Notes under the pieces: generated by a model
The model's database searches: none
What the model was told of the DNA's origin: nothing
What the model saw: the letters and a program-made list of their open reading frames with translations, nothing else
Translations under genes and position numbers: made by a program
NCBI GenBank assembly: GCA_003254905.1
Contig: QANU01017900.1
Location: 480,706 to 544,705 of the forward strand
Length of the DNA stretch: 64,000 nt
Origin: Nissolia schottii
Lineage: Eukaryota; Streptophyta; Magnoliopsida; Fabales; Fabaceae
Direction: 5' to 3'
Shown here: one piece after another, positions 24,107-36,249 of the stretch
Position numbering within the stretch: the first letter of the stretch is position 1
Layout: each line of letters begins with the position of its first letter

Positions 24107-26399
24107 GTTGTGTAAAAAAAAAAGTATTCACCAACATTAAATAGTGATTTTCTCTGCTCTATTAACTCTCCCTCACTCGCGCTGTTCTCCTTTCCCAATC
24201 CTTCTTATTTTGTTTTTTCACTCTAACTACATGCTCTTCTTTCATTTTTATTCAATTATTTCACTTACAACTAGTGTTTATTTTTTTCATTCTACTGATT
24301 TCTTCTTCTTCGTTTTCTCTTTCCTTTTTTTTTTTGTTTATCTTTATTCGTTTCTGCATTTTTTGGGGATTCATCTTCGTTTTTGTTTCCTTTTTAAGAT
24401 GTCATGAAGAACATAAATGAAGACATTCTTCTCTGATCCATGTTGTTTTATAAATTTTGTAATGTTTTTGCATGGTGTAATTTTGTTTAATTGTGTTGTA
24501 ATGTTTGTTTATAAGTGTTATAATATTTGCTTATTTATTCGTTTCTGTGTGGTGTAATGTTTGTTTATAAGAGAATGAATAAGGGAGCACGAGATAGAGT
24601 GTCTTTACTATTTAATTTGTGTGAGATTTCATTATATTTTATTTTTTTGTTTCATAATGTTTGTTTATTGGTTCTTTAACGTTTGTTCATCCACTTTGTA
24701 ACGTTTATTTACGAGAGAGCGTGTGTGCACTTGTTTTAGAGTGTGAGGGGGGAATGAGAGTGCAACAATTACTTTTCAACATCTAATGTGTCATGAGTCC
24801 CGTTTTATCTCACTTCCGTACGTAAAAATGTTTGTTCATCTGTGGATGAAATGTTTGTTCATGCATCTGTAATATTTGGTAGATAACTAGTAAATAATTT
24901 TTGTAAACATCTAGCATTGCTCTAATCTTAAACCTATTTATTAACTTACACACTTTGATGAATGGCATTTGATATTTTATTTTCTATTTTGTCCCTTAAA
25001 ACGTCAAATGTCATTCATCAAAGTACATAAGTTAAAATGTAGGTTTAAAACTTAAGTTTCCTAACCATCACTCTTAAATGTAAAGTGATTGAAAAATATA
25101 AAATAAAAAAAAAACTATAAATTAATGATTAATAAAGTCCATAGAACACACATTAAATACGTTTCATGAACATGTAAGTATTTCTGGTCATAAACAGTGG
25201 TGTAGAGAGCCCAATTGGTCAATTCTTATTGATACTACAAAAAGTTTGCCTTAAGCCCACACCTAAAGTGTAGCCTTAGCTCAAAGAACTATGAAGTGTG
25301 ACATGGTAGTAACTCACTTTATCCCATAACCATATGGTTGAGGGTTCGATCATTACCCATGAAAATGAAAAAAAACAATTCGTGACTAACAATCTACCAC
25401 TTTAATCACTATTATCGGCAGCAGATATCTTAGATACATTCAAAAAAGCCTTTAGCTCAATATTGACTACTACACTTAAAAAATGTGTCGTATATCATAA
25501 AAATGAATGTTTTTATGAGTTAAGCTAACAAGTGCTCTAATGAAACTTATTAAAAAATTTAAAATAGAATATTTTGATGTTTCCAATTCTTTCAATTCAT
25601 TAAATATTACACATTTTTATTTTTCTAATACATATTTACCTTTTATGAATTTCTTAACAAGTGTCATTAAAACACTTATTAACAAAACCCTAAATTTATT
25701 ACCAAAGACAACCCTTTACAATATTTTAAGTTACCTTCACTTTTTACCAAAAAGTATAGTCTTTATCTTGGTAATACACGGAATATACTTTTTAGCAACG
25801 TGTGCTATCTCGTGTAGGCTTCCTTGAAGGAAAAATAATGTCCTTTGAACAGAAAAGAGTGTAAGAATTGTTTCTAACAGAAAAACTAAACATCATTAGT
25901 TTCCTGGAAAAATGTAATTGACAACTCTGCCTAAACCGAAAATATAGACATCATTAAACAGAGATATTCTTATATTTACTATGGTATAAATGAATTTATA
26001 CTCATCATAGCATATGTATCATTGATTATTGTCTCTCCATTACTTTATCTTTTTTTCAAAATAATCAATAGTATACATGTTATGTGGAGCATAAATCTAT
26101 TTATACCATGATGAATATAAAAATTTCTCCATTAAATATAATTTATTTGGTTGTACTATACGCTTCCTCCACTTGGCATATAAACCTAATTAAATCACAT
26201 ATCTTCACTCAATGACAAAGATCATAACATGCTTCGAATCAATGGTATTTTTTGTAACATTATTAACACTAACAGCAACAGCATTAAGACAACACCAAAG
26301 ATCATAACATGCTTTAAAAGTTATGTATATGAAATAATACAATATAAAAAGACTTTATATATATATATATATTTTGTTGTAGTTTGATGCATTTCCAAG
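24107..26399. other. AT-rich upstream region of the first decarboxylase gene
   Basis: No convincing gene. It contains a pyrimidine-rich stretch (24150-24400), repeated 'taatgtttgttta' phrases (24440-24880), a foldback element (24926-25055), and from about 25195 segments shared with the region upstream of 32919. Confidence 0.5.
24926..25055. repeat. Foldback MITE-like hairpin
   Basis: The arms pair over about 50 bp: left 'actttgatgaatggcattt' and right 'aaatgtcattcatcaaagt', joined by a centre with 'tttctattttgtccc'. The element at 45625-45760 has the same centre and layout. It could form a long RNA hairpin if transcribed. Confidence 0.7.
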
Positions 26400-26656
26400 T
26401 TATACAACCAAAATGAACACGCTTGATTTATTATAACTGCCAACAGTTTCTGTTGATCATTTTGTCAATGGTACCGTTATAAATTCTAACATTAAATAAA
26501 AAAAACTTGTGCTTTAAGCAAAATAAATAAATAAATAAATTGTGACATGTGCTATAATAGCTCATAAGCTATATATAGCTTGTGAGCAATGCATAGCTGA
26601 TCATGTAACCCTTCGAGCAACAACAACATTGCATTTCTTTTGCATCCCAAACGCAA
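26400..26656 (+). promoter_or_regulatory. Promoter of the left decarboxylase gene
   Basis: A TATA box ('tatatata', 26570-26577) lies 80 bp before the ATG. The stretch 'cttgtgagcaatgcatagc' just after it is shared with the second gene (near 32840), so the promoter was duplicated along with the coding region. Confidence 0.6.
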
Positions 26657-28396
26657 ATGAACACATTGAGTCTCATCAATCAAAGTGATTCGCCAAGGAT
26701 CACACACCCTATAAAAAATACATTGAATCTCAATCCCCAAAGTGATTGTGAGTCACCAAGGATGACGAACCCTCCCAATAACACATTGGATCACAACCCT
26801 GAAATTGATCCACCAAAGATCATAGAGCCTCTCAACCCTGAAGAATTCAAGAGGCAAGGCTACATGATGGTCGATTTCCTTGCTGACTATTACAAGAATG
26901 TTGGCAACTATCATGTCCTAAGCCAAGTGAAGCCGGGCTACCTTAGGAAACTCTTGACAGATTCTGCCCCATTAGGCCCTGAACCAATTGAATCCATACT
27001 TGAAGATGTGAAAGACCACATCATCCCTGGGATCACACATTGGATGAGCCCTAACTACTATGCCTACTTCCCAAGCAGTGGTAGCATAGCAGGCTTCATT
27101 GGTGAGATGCTGAGCACCGGACTCAATGTGGTTGGGTTCAACTGGGTGTCATCGCCAGCTGCAACTGAATTAGAGACCATAGTCATGGATTGGCTTGGAA
27201 AAGTTATAAACCTCCCAAAAACCTTCCTTTACTATGGCAAAGTTGGCAAATGCCAGATTGTGTCTGGGGCCAATTCTGCTGCGCATAATTCCCAGCAAGG
27301 TGGTGGGGTGATTCTAGGGACCACTTGTGAGGCCATACTGTGCACAATAGTGGCTGCAAGGGACAAAAACCTCTCCCATATTGGCAGAGAAAACATTGGA
27401 AAACTTGTGGTTTACGCATCTGATCAAACACACAGCGCGCTTGAGAAAGCAGCACAAATCGCTGGGATCAATCCAGAGAATTTCAGGGCCATTAGGACTA
27501 GGAGGTCAAGTTCATTCGCTTTGTCACCAGAATCGCTTCTTTCCACCATTCTCTTGGATGTGAAAAATGGGTTGGTGCCATTTTTCCTGTGTGCAACTGT
27601 TGGCACAACTGCCACATCGTCCATTGATCCCGTGGGGCCGCTGTGTGATGTGGCAAAGGAATATGGTATTTGGGTCCATGTTGACGCAGCCTATGCTGGC
27701 GCAATTTGCATTTGCCCTGAGTTTAGGTATTGCATTGATGGGGTCGAAGGGGCTGATTCCTTTAGCTTCAATGCACATAAATGGTTCTTGACCAACTTAG
27801 CTTGTTGCTGCCTTTGGGTTAAGGACCACACTGCCCTCACAAGTTCCCTCTCAACAGACGCTCATTACTTGAGGAACAAGGCATCTGATTCAAAGCAAGT
27901 TATTGACTACAAGGATTGGCAAATAACACTGAGTAGAAAATTCAATGCCCTCAAAATATGGCTTGTTCTTAGAAGCTATGGTGTTGATAACCTTACGAAA
28001 TTCCTAAGAAACCATGTGAAATTGGCCAAGGTTTTTGAAGGGCTAGTGAGGCTGGATAAGAGGTTTGAGATCGTTGTTCCTAGAAAATTCTCCTTGGTTT
28101 GCTTTAGGATTTCACCATCAGCAATTGCTAATAGGACTTCATTATCCAATGGTACAAAAATTTGTGACCATGATTATGGGAAGCTAGTGATTGATGAGTA
28201 TTTGGTGAATAAGGTGAATAGAAAATTACTTGACTCAATTAATGGTTCTGGCGATGCGTACATGACACATTGTGAGGTTGAAGGTGCTTTTGTGATTAGG
28301 TGTGCAATTGGGGCTACCTTAACAGAGGAACATCATGTGGTCATGGCTTGGAAGTTGGTGCAGGAACATGCAATTTCTTTGCTAGGTGCCTACTGA
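26657..28396 (+). CDS. TYDC: Tyrosine/DOPA decarboxylase, Tyr-type (left copy)
   Basis: PLP-dependent group II decarboxylase, 579 aa, no introns. Predicted to convert L-tyrosine or DOPA to tyramine or dopamine in the cytosol. Key residues: His259 in 'SDQTHSA' stacks on PLP; Asp343 in 'VHVDAAYAG'; Lys375 in 'FNAHKWF' binds PLP; Tyr404 in 'STDAHYLRN' is the catalytic-loop Tyr of true decarboxylases; Ser426 in 'WQITLSRKF' is the residue linked to phenolic rather than indolic substrates (Gly in tryptophan decarboxylases). Lys, loop Tyr and substrate Ser sit at the same mutual spacing as in Catharanthus TDC (319, 348, 370). Oddities: about 60 extra N-terminal residues built of a 19-residue repeat, and an unusual insertion at about 195-213 before '[12 protein letters not shown]'. 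Usual length is 500-530 aa. The reading frame is whole. Confidence 0.92.
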   Translation: MNTLSLINQSDSPRITHPIKNTLNLNPQSDCESPRMTNPPNNTLDHNPEIDPPKIIEPLNPEEFKRQGYMMVDFLADYYKNVGNYHVLSQVKPGYLRKLLTDSAPLGPEPIESILEDVKDHIIPGITHWMSPNYYAYFPSSGSIAGFIGEMLSTGLNVVGFNWVSSPAATELETIVMDWLGKVINLPKTFLYYGKVGKCQIVSGANSAAHNSQQGGGVILGTTCEAILCTIVAARDKNLSHIGRENIGKLVVYASDQTHSALEKAAQIAGINPENFRAIRTRRSSSFALSPESLLSTILLDVKNGLVPFFLCATVGTTATSSIDPVGPLCDVAKEYGIWVHVDAAYAGAICICPEFRYCIDGVEGADSFSFNAHKWFLTNLACCCLWVKDHTALTSSLSTDAHYLRNKASDSKQVIDYKDWQITLSRKFNALKIWLVLRSYGVDNLTKFLRNHVKLAKVFEGLVRLDKRFEIVVPRKFSLVCFRISPSAIANRTSLSNGTKICDHDYGKLVIDEYLVNKVNRKLLDSINGSGDAYMTHCEVEGAFVIRCAIGATLTEEHHVVMAWKLVQEHAISLLGAY

Positions 28397-29344
28397 AAAA
28401 TGAAATTATAAACTTTTGGTTTTATGGGAGGAAGTATGAATAAGATGTAACTGGAAATTTAGGTAGATGTTGCTGTGTGATGTGAAATTGTTAGTTTTAT
28501 TTATATGAAAAGTGTGTGCTTAATTGGATTTTGAGGAGGATGCCATAATGCTTGTATGTGTGTAATTGTATGTTTAGTGGCGTGGGTTACTTCAAATATG
28601 AAGTGTACTTGCCTATTTTATAGGCTTCTATAATCGCCATACAAGAGGCTGTGACTACCTATGTAATGTTCTTGTTCTTTCTACAATAATTACATTGCTA
28701 AGTTATGTATAACTACTGATTCTATCTAAAATTTTCTTGTATGCTTAAGTCATTCAATTACTTGAATATTCCAGAAATATGCATCACATTTAAACACTCC
28801 TCCTTGATGCGCATTTGTATGATAATACTTCCAAAAATATTGATAAGTTTATCCTTCTTGATGTGATATTGGTGCTAGTTGATAACTTTGATTTGTTTTA
28901 CGCCAAGTCTTTGTATTGAGCAACAATAATGTTTAGCGCATAAGAAGAGTCTCATTAAAATCTCCTTAAAGAACAAACCCCTTATTTTTGTTTAGAAGAG
29001 CCAATTGAATTAAATTGATTTTGACTCAAATCAGATTATATATATTAATGATCTTTTAATCAATTGGTAAAAACTGAATTTCGTAATTCTTTTTGTTTCA
29101 TGACTTCAAAACAAGTGGGATTACTTCCATTCCGTTCACAAATAATTATCCACATTTTCATTTTGATTTTTCTACAAGTATGTATTCATTTCTGAAATTT
29201 AAACAGTTTTTTTTTTGTGATATGCCTCGATTGAATGAACGTATTAACACATTTTATTTACCTTATTTATACACTTTATATAATTCATTATTTACCAGCA
29301 TTGGCCATATTAATAAGGATAATTTTGTAAATTAGTAGTATTAA
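28397..29344. other. 3' flank of the left decarboxylase gene
   Basis: 3' UTR and AT-rich spacer, no gene seen. The segment around 29085-29115 ('gaatttcgtaattctttt', then 'catgacttcaaaa') recurs at 35612-35650 after the right copy, marking the right end of the duplicated block. Confidence 0.55.
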
Positions 29345-30100
29345 ACTTTCTTAAACCTTTAAGGTACGTGTTCCTTGAATCAGGCGCATTATCATGATCA
29401 TCTAAGAAACAACCAGCCGTTGCTTTCTCCACAACAAAAGCAGAATATATAGCAGCAGCCAGTTGGGCTACACAAGCAATATGGCTAAGAAGAATACTGG
29501 AAGAATTGAAACAGAAGCAAAGTACTCCCACAACAATATTTTGTGACAACAAGTCAGCAATCACAAGAATCCAGTGTTTCATGGGAGGTCAAAGCATGTT
29601 GATATCCAGTTCCACAAAAAGTGAATGAAGTGGTCATTGGTTACTGCCCCCACAGAAGAACCAATTTGCAGATATTTTTCAAAGACGTTAAAGATTGAAT
29701 TATTTTGCAAGATGAAAAAAAATGCTTGAAATGACAAAGATCATTAGCTTGGCTTAAGGGAGGCAATGTGAGAAATATTTTAAACCAAGCATCATCGTTT
29801 ACTTCTATGGGTTTGCTTATTTCTTCTGCTAAGGAACTGAAATTATCTTGACTTGTACAGCTGTAACTCAATTAGCAATTAAAACTGTTGTTGCCCATGC
29901 AATCTTACAAGTGTGGTTAACATGTGTACATCACCGCCTAATGCATGTTAAGAGCTTCAAGTTTAAGTTTTCTTTGTTTATTTTCATTAAGCCTATAAAA
30001 GGCACACACACCATGTACCGTAGCAATACAATTTTCAAGTGAATGAATTAGTGAGTTAAAGTGAAAGTCCCTGCCTCTATATGTTATGTCCAATGTCCAT
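29345..30100 (+). mobile_element. Copia 3'-end fossil between the decarboxylase genes
   Basis: Plus-strand text translates to Copia RNase H ('KKQPAVAFSTTKAEYIAAA', 'ATQAIWLRRILEE', 'TTIFCDNKSAITRI'), followed by a polypurine stretch 'aagggaggcaatg' and an LTR from about 29767 with a TATA-like 'cctataaaagg' near 29992. Only the 3' part is present and it is broken in a few places; old by appearance. The LTR end is not clear and is put near 30100. Confidence 0.75.
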
Positions 30101-32600
30101 GAATGAGTGACAAATGAGTGACAAGAGTGTGTGAGATATCAGTATTCAGTGAGAGTTTATTCCTCTGTACATCATTCCTGTTAACTTCCAAAATGTAGGT
30201 GAGGGGTGCTCAAATTTTTCAAAAGCTTGAAAACAGACAAATAACTAAAGGGACGTTACTAACTTCAATAAGACGCCGCCACCTAAAATAATGAGTTGGT
30301 GTCATGCAGTTTCTGGTTCAAAATTTTCAATGTTGGTGTGGGTCACGGAGGAAAGAGAGCCCAATTGGTCAATTCTTATTGGAACACATCAAATTAGTAA
30401 TTACTGTGAAGAGCATTGATTGAGAGGATTTTTTTATTTAGATTTAGTTGTTTAAGTGTCACCTTAAGAGTATTTGTTAAGAAATTTAAAGTAAAATGAT
30501 TTTAAATTTTTAAAATCTTTATTGCATTAAAGGGTTAAAAATTTTGCTTCACCAATGAAATGTTATCGCTTTAAGTTTCTTAACAAATATCCTTAAGAAA
30601 CTTATTAACAAAATTTCTTTTATTTTTTTAAAAAAAAGTATATTTAATTTTAACTTTTGCTAGCGAGTATCTTCGTAGCATTGACGATGGATGTAAAAAA
30701 TGGTTAATTTTTATTAAAAGAAGAGTAAAACTTAATTTAGCATTGAATATATTAAAAACTTAAAAGTTGTTAAGTTTCCAATGTATTTAATGTTGGTTAC
30801 TTAGAGTTATGAAAATAATATAGTGAAAGTAAAATAGAGTTTATAAATTGACAAAAATATTGGTACGCTAGGGGAGGGAAATGATGGAAGACCAAATTAC
30901 AACTTTTCACTATGTACAAAGAGAGAACAACAACACTTTCTCATAAAATAGATGTCGAGATATCGATAATTATGAACGCGAATTTCGTTTACAGCTTCGG
31001 CGTGTCATGCATGTTAGTTTTTTGTTTTTTTTTTCCTTCTCTTTTTTTATTTTTGTTACAATGGATCAAACTCAAACTCAAACTCAAAATTTTTTAGAAA
31101 AAGAGAAACATTAATGCGAATTGATTAGCAACCACACATTGCCATGCAATTCAATCTTTGCATGTTAGCATTTGAATTCAACACTTCGCTTTCTTAGTAC
31201 AAACACGAGAAATTGACATGGCTTTTCACATGTGCATTCAATTATTCACTACTCAATTATGTTCTCCTATGTTTGATTTCCAAAAGCCATTTAACACACT
31301 ATTTGAGTTCATACAGAATTATAGATTATTGACCATAATTTTTTTTTTCATTCTTATAGAATATGATTAAAAGATAAACGCGTGCCACCATCATGGCAGG
31401 TTGAAAATTTTTTCTTTTAATTCTTTTTACATATTTGTTCAGCAAAACTTTAAAATAAAATTCATGTATATACGTTTTTTAAATAAATAAAATAAAATAA
31501 AAACCTATTTGTGTCGGCATACATTTTGTGGCAAGTGTATGTATACACACAAGTGCAGGAGACTTGCAGTGTGAATAGGATGTGATTATTTTCATAAACA
31601 CTCAAAAACAATTAATGTATATAGTTGAAGTGAGAAATATAGATTATTTTTCTGAATAATTTGATAATGCTTTAAACTCTTTAAAAGAGAGGAGCAGAAA
31701 ATATATCAAACCTTTCAACACAAGAGTAACAAAATTCAAACAAACAAGTCAAAAATAACCACTGAAGTACACCACGACATCTCACTTAGATCCACACTCA
31801 TTAATAAAGCAATAATTACTAAAAAAAATTTAAAAAGGTAAATAGATACATTCATTAATGGCTATCTTAAATAGGCTTAAAAATCAATTAAATGATACGA
31901 CGATTCTTAATAGAGAAGATTAAAAAACATAAAAGTAAACTAAAAAGAAGAAATCTAAACCACTATGTTAAGAAACCAATCCGACGCGCATTCAGAAGGG
32001 CAAAATGAGCATTTGGAGTCTATATTACCCATGTTCGATAGGTATAAGGGGAGGGTTCAAACGTTTCCTAATGCGACAAACCACAATACCAATAACAAAT
32101 CAAATCGAGAACTCGATTTCCACAAATCCACGAAAGTCAATCTTCTAAAGATATTAAAACTAGGAGACAAAGGCAAGACCAATGGAACAGGGGCCAAACT
32201 CTATTGACGACACTACGGGGAACGAGGCTTTGATCGGCGCGACGCGAGTGGATGCGATGGTGGGGCTTGGCGGCGGCAATGACGGGAGGCGGAGCTTGGA
32301 ATTGATAGCAACAAAGAAACACAAGAGGCAACGAGAGGAGCACAATGGCGATGAGGAGGCACACTAGGGAGAAAGGGTGTCCCGAGGGAGATGGTGCGTG
32401 GCGGCTTCACACAAACCCTAACAAAGAGGAGGACGACTAATAATTACTAAATAGTTTAAAACGAATATATATGGTAATTAGGATATAATTTAATTCTTGG
32501 TATTAACACTACAAAAAATTTCATCGCCACTCTTTTTATTTACTGTATTTAAAAAGTATACCTAATGCTATAAAAAATAATATTTTTGTTATCAAAGACA
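30101..32600. other. Spacer upstream of the right decarboxylase gene
   Basis: Begins with a diverged single copy of the 408-bp unit sequence (30195-30355), then 'cccaattggtcaattctta' (about 30360), also found near 25212. The rest is AT-rich with no convincing gene, apart from the GC-rich island at 32165-32450. Confidence 0.5.
32165..32450. other. GC-rich island of unknown origin
   Basis: A sharp GC-rich patch in very AT-rich DNA, with CG-rich phrases ('atcggcgcgacgcgagtgga') and an end 'aaaccctaac'. Short frames on both strands are open for about 60 codons, but none resembles a protein I know. It could be a fragment of a DNA transposon or a captured gene piece. Confidence 0.3.
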
Positions 32601-32918
32601 ACACTTTATATTATTGTGTTAGTATACGAATTGACAAGTATCTGCCCAAACCGGAAAATATATGCATCATTAAACATCAATTGATTTGGTTGGTATACAC
32701 TGGCATTACTTGGCATATTTAACAAATCTAAATCACTTCTCGACTCTACTAGTGGCCCGTTTTTTTCCACGATAACTTATACTTAATTAATTGTGAAATC
32801 GTGCTATAATTGCTGATAGGCTATATATATATACACATCTTGTGAGCAATGCATAGCCAACATATGCAGATATAGCCCTGAGAGCTACAACAAACATTGC
32901 ATTTATTTTGCACCCCAA
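32601..32918 (+). promoter_or_regulatory. Promoter of the right decarboxylase gene
   Basis: TATA run at 32822-32832 about 90 bp before the ATG. Shares 'cttgtgagcaatgcatagc' and, further up, 'catcattaaac' and 'acttggcatat' with the left gene's upstream region. The two promoters are diverged duplicates. Confidence 0.6.
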
Positions 32919-34820
32919 ATGGAAATAAACACATTGAGTCTCATCAACCAAAGCGAGTCACCAAGGATCACTAACCCTCTCAAAACAATGAATCTCAACT
33001 CTCAAAGTGATTCACCAAGGATCACAAAGCCTCTCAACAACGCATTGAATCACAATCCCCAAAGTGATGCACCTAGGATCACGAACTCTCTAAGCAATAC
33101 ATTGAAACTCAATCCTCAAAGTGATTCACCAAAGTTCACAGATCCTCTCAACAAAACATTTAACGATTCACCAAGGATGGCAAACCCTCTCAACAGCACA
33201 TTGGATCACAACCCTCAAATTGATCCACCAAAGATCATAGAGCCTCTCAACCCTGAAGAATTCAAGAGGCAAGGCTACATGATGGTCGATTTCCTTGCTG
33301 ACTATTACAAGAATGTTGGCAACTATCCTGTCCTGAGCCAGGTGAAGCCGGGCTACCTTAGGAAATTCTTGCCAGATTCTGCCCCATTAGGCCCTGAACC
33401 AATTGAATCCATACTTGAAGATGTGAAAGAGCACATCATCCCTGGGATCACACATTGGATGAGCCCTAACTACTATGCCTACTTCCCAAGCAGTGGTAGC
33501 GTAGCAGGCTTCATGGGTGAGATGCTGAGCACTGGACTCAATGTGGTTGGGTTCAATTGGGTGTCATCGCCAGCTGCAACTGAATTAGAGACCATAGTCA
33601 TGGACTGGCTTGGAAAGTTGTTGAACCTCCCAAGAGCGTTCCTTTACTTTGGCAAAGCTAGTTCGTGTCAGGTTGCGCCTAGGGCCAATTCTGCTGCCCA
33701 TAATTCCCAGCAAGGTGGTGGGGTGATTCTAGGGACCACTTGTGAGGCCATACTGTGCACAATGGTGGCTGCAAGGGACAAAAAGCTCTCCCATATTGGC
33801 AGAGAAAACATTGGAAAACTTGTGGTCTACGCATCTGATCAAACACACAGCGCGCTTGAAAAAGCAGCACAAATCGCTGGGATCAATCCAGAGAATTTCA
33901 GTGCTATTAGGACTAGGAGGTCAAGCTCATTCGCTTTGTCACCAGAATCGCTTCTTTCCACCATTCTCTTGGATGTGAAAAATGGGTTGGTGCCATTTTT
34001 CCTCTGTGCAACTGTTGGCACAACTGCCACATCGTCCATTGATCCCGTGGGGCCGCTGTGTGATGTGGCAAAGGAATATGGTATTTGGGTCCATGTTGAC
34101 GCAGCGTATGCTGGTGCAATTTGCATTTGCCCTGAGTTCGGGTATTGCATTGATGGGATTGAAGGGGCTTGTTCCTTTAGCTTCAATGCTCATAAATGGT
34201 TCTTGACTAATTTAGCATGTTGCTGCCTTTGGGTTAAGGACCACAGTGCCCTCACAAGCTCCCTCTCAACAGACCCTCTTTTCTTGAGGAACAGGGCATC
34301 TGAGTCAAAGCAAGTTATTGACTACAAGGATTGGCAAATAACATTGAGTAGGAAATTTAATGCCCTCAAAATGTGGCTTGTTCTTAGAAGCTATGGTGTT
34401 GATAACCTTAGGAACTTCCTAAGAAACCATGTGAAATTGGCCGAAGTTTTTGAAGGGCTAGTAAGATTGGATGAGAGGTTTGAGATTGTTGTGCCTAGGA
34501 AATTCTCCTTGGTTTGCTTTAGGATTTCTCCATCAGCAATTGCTGCTACTAGTTATCGGGCATCGTTATCCAATGGTACAAAATATTGTGACTATGATTG
34601 TGGGAAGCTAGTGAATGATGAGTTTTTGGTGAATGAGGTCAATAGAAAACTTCTGGACTCAATCAATGGTTCTGGCAGTGTGTACATGACACATTGTGAG
34701 GTTGGAGGTGCTTTTGTGATTAGGTGTGCAATTGGTGCTACCTTAACAGAGGAACCCCACGTGGTCATGGCTTGGAAGTTGGTGCAGGAACATGCAGATT
34801 CTTTGCTAGGTGCCTTCTGA
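32919..34820 (+). CDS. Aromatic acetaldehyde synthase-like decarboxylase (right copy, Phe-type)
   Basis: Intronless PLP enzyme of 633 aa, close paralog of the gene at 26657. PLP Lys426 ('FNAHKWF'), Asp394 ('VHVDAAYAG') and His310 ('SDQTHSA') are kept. The catalytic-loop position is Phe455 ('STDPLFLRN') instead of Tyr. In plants this Tyr-to-Phe change is known to switch the family from amine-forming decarboxylation to decarboxylation with oxidative deamination, giving phenyl- or hydroxyphenyl-acetaldehyde, as in Arabidopsis AAS and parsley 4HPAAS. Ser477 keeps the phenolic-substrate type. The N-terminus holds about six repeats of '[19 protein letters not shown]'-like units (three in the left copy). 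An insertion of about 20 residues at 246-264 differs from that of the left copy more than the rest of the enzyme does. Function is inferred; a standard tyrosine decarboxylase remains possible. Confidence 0.85.
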   Translation: MEINTLSLINQSESPRITNPLKTMNLNSQSDSPRITKPLNNALNHNPQSDAPRITNSLSNTLKLNPQSDSPKFTDPLNKTFNDSPRMANPLNSTLDHNPQIDPPKIIEPLNPEEFKRQGYMMVDFLADYYKNVGNYPVLSQVKPGYLRKFLPDSAPLGPEPIESILEDVKEHIIPGITHWMSPNYYAYFPSSGSVAGFMGEMLSTGLNVVGFNWVSSPAATELETIVMDWLGKLLNLPRAFLYFGKASSCQVAPRANSAAHNSQQGGGVILGTTCEAILCTMVAARDKKLSHIGRENIGKLVVYASDQTHSALEKAAQIAGINPENFSAIRTRRSSSFALSPESLLSTILLDVKNGLVPFFLCATVGTTATSSIDPVGPLCDVAKEYGIWVHVDAAYAGAICICPEFGYCIDGIEGACSFSFNAHKWFLTNLACCCLWVKDHSALTSSLSTDPLFLRNRASESKQVIDYKDWQITLSRKFNALKMWLVLRSYGVDNLRNFLRNHVKLAEVFEGLVRLDERFEIVVPRKFSLVCFRISPSAIAATSYRASLSNGTKYCDYDCGKLVNDEFLVNEVNRKLLDSINGSGSVYMTHCEVGGAFVIRCAIGATLTEEPHVVMAWKLVQEHADSLLGAF

Positions 34821-36249
34821 ATCACAAATTTGTAAAATTGTAAACAATATTACCGTTTCATGTAAGTGTTAATTTCTTTAATAAACATATACCATTTACG
34901 ATTTATAAATTTAGTTGATGAATAATTTAGGCTCATATGTTCACCAGCCCCCAAATGGTGTTGCTTTTGTATTGTGAATTTAATTTAATTACTGCGCATT
35001 GATGTAGGAGAGTTTTTTTTTTTTAAAATGTGATTGTGTAATTATATATTATCATATCAACCAAATTTTACATTTACTATTTTATAAATCTCACATATAA
35101 ATATAATAGCTCATGATTAAATGAAAGTGTCAAACTTTTTTACATGACTACGCATAACAATTAAAATCTTATATTATTTATATATGGAACAATTAAAATC
35201 TTATATTATTTATATATGGCTCAATAGATCAATTATTATAACATAAATAAAAATTAAAGAATTGGTAATGATCTACTAATTAGTTTAGAATATATATATA
35301 TATATATATATATATTACTCTTATAATTATCCTACTAAAAAGTTTACACTAAATATATTAGGCATGCAAATGGTGAGTAATGCTTATCAATTAATTTATT
35401 TGCATGCAAAAGTAGGAGCCAAAAATTAAAACTAATATAGTACAAATAAGGAGTGAAAAAGCGAGCTAGGGCCAAATTTGCTGTTCAATATTTATTGCAA
35501 CAAACAACTAGAAACAACTCTATATTATTTCTTTCTCATTTATTGCATCCATATTATATCGTCAAACAATAACGTAAGCCAAATTAATGATCACTCAATC
35601 AAATTATCAAAATTGAATTTCGTAATTCTTTTTGCTTCATGACTTCAAAATAAGTACATTGAATAAAATTGTTATCATAAAATACAAAAATTGGTCACTT
35701 TAATCTTTTGTTATTTAACATGTTAACAATTGTCATTAGAAAATTAATAAAATAATTAATTTCATTAATTTTTGTATTTTATAAGAATAATTTTGATCAG
35801 TAATCTTTATTAAGAACAAAGTTGATTGAAGTAAAAATTTACTTTTACGAAATTGAAAGTTTTTCTTATAAATTAAGTAATCAGAAAATATAGCATTTTA
35901 TTTGTAGTAGTTCCATTCTTGCCACGTTAGCTTTGTAACCCAATTAAATTAAGCAACAGAGGATCCCTCCAGATCTATAGGAGTTAATGCAGGTGACCCC
36001 ACCAAAGCATAAACCATTTTGAAATCCATATTCCAAGTTCCACCAAATACTAGAACATGAACTCGTGCGGCATAAATTATATAATTTGAATATAAAATAT
36101 ATTAATGTAAAAAAAAAGTAGGTGGCTTAAATATAAATTTTAAATCAAAAAATTAAAAGTATGCAAAGAATTTCATATATGTTTTTTAATTTATTATAAT
36201 AATACAAATTTTAGAAATATATTTTAAAAATAATTAATTTTAATATACA
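34821..36249. other. AT-rich 3' flank of the right decarboxylase gene
   Basis: No gene visible. It includes a TA microsatellite (35290-35316), the duplication-end segment at 35612-35650, and a doubled 'aacaattaaaatcttatatt' phrase at about 35155-35210. Confidence 0.5.

Noticed and set aside
24144-24407. 87-codon plus-strand open frame rich in Phe, Leu and Ser
   Set aside because: Pyrimidine-rich low-complexity DNA; composition explains the open frame.
27204-27778. Several open frames antisense to the left decarboxylase
   Set aside because: They mirror codon bias of the sense gene, recur at the same place in the right copy (33679-34193), and resemble no protein family.
31965-32207. 80-codon plus-strand open frame
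   Set aside because: No similarity recognised and no start context or splice neighbours; kept only as part of unclassified spacer.
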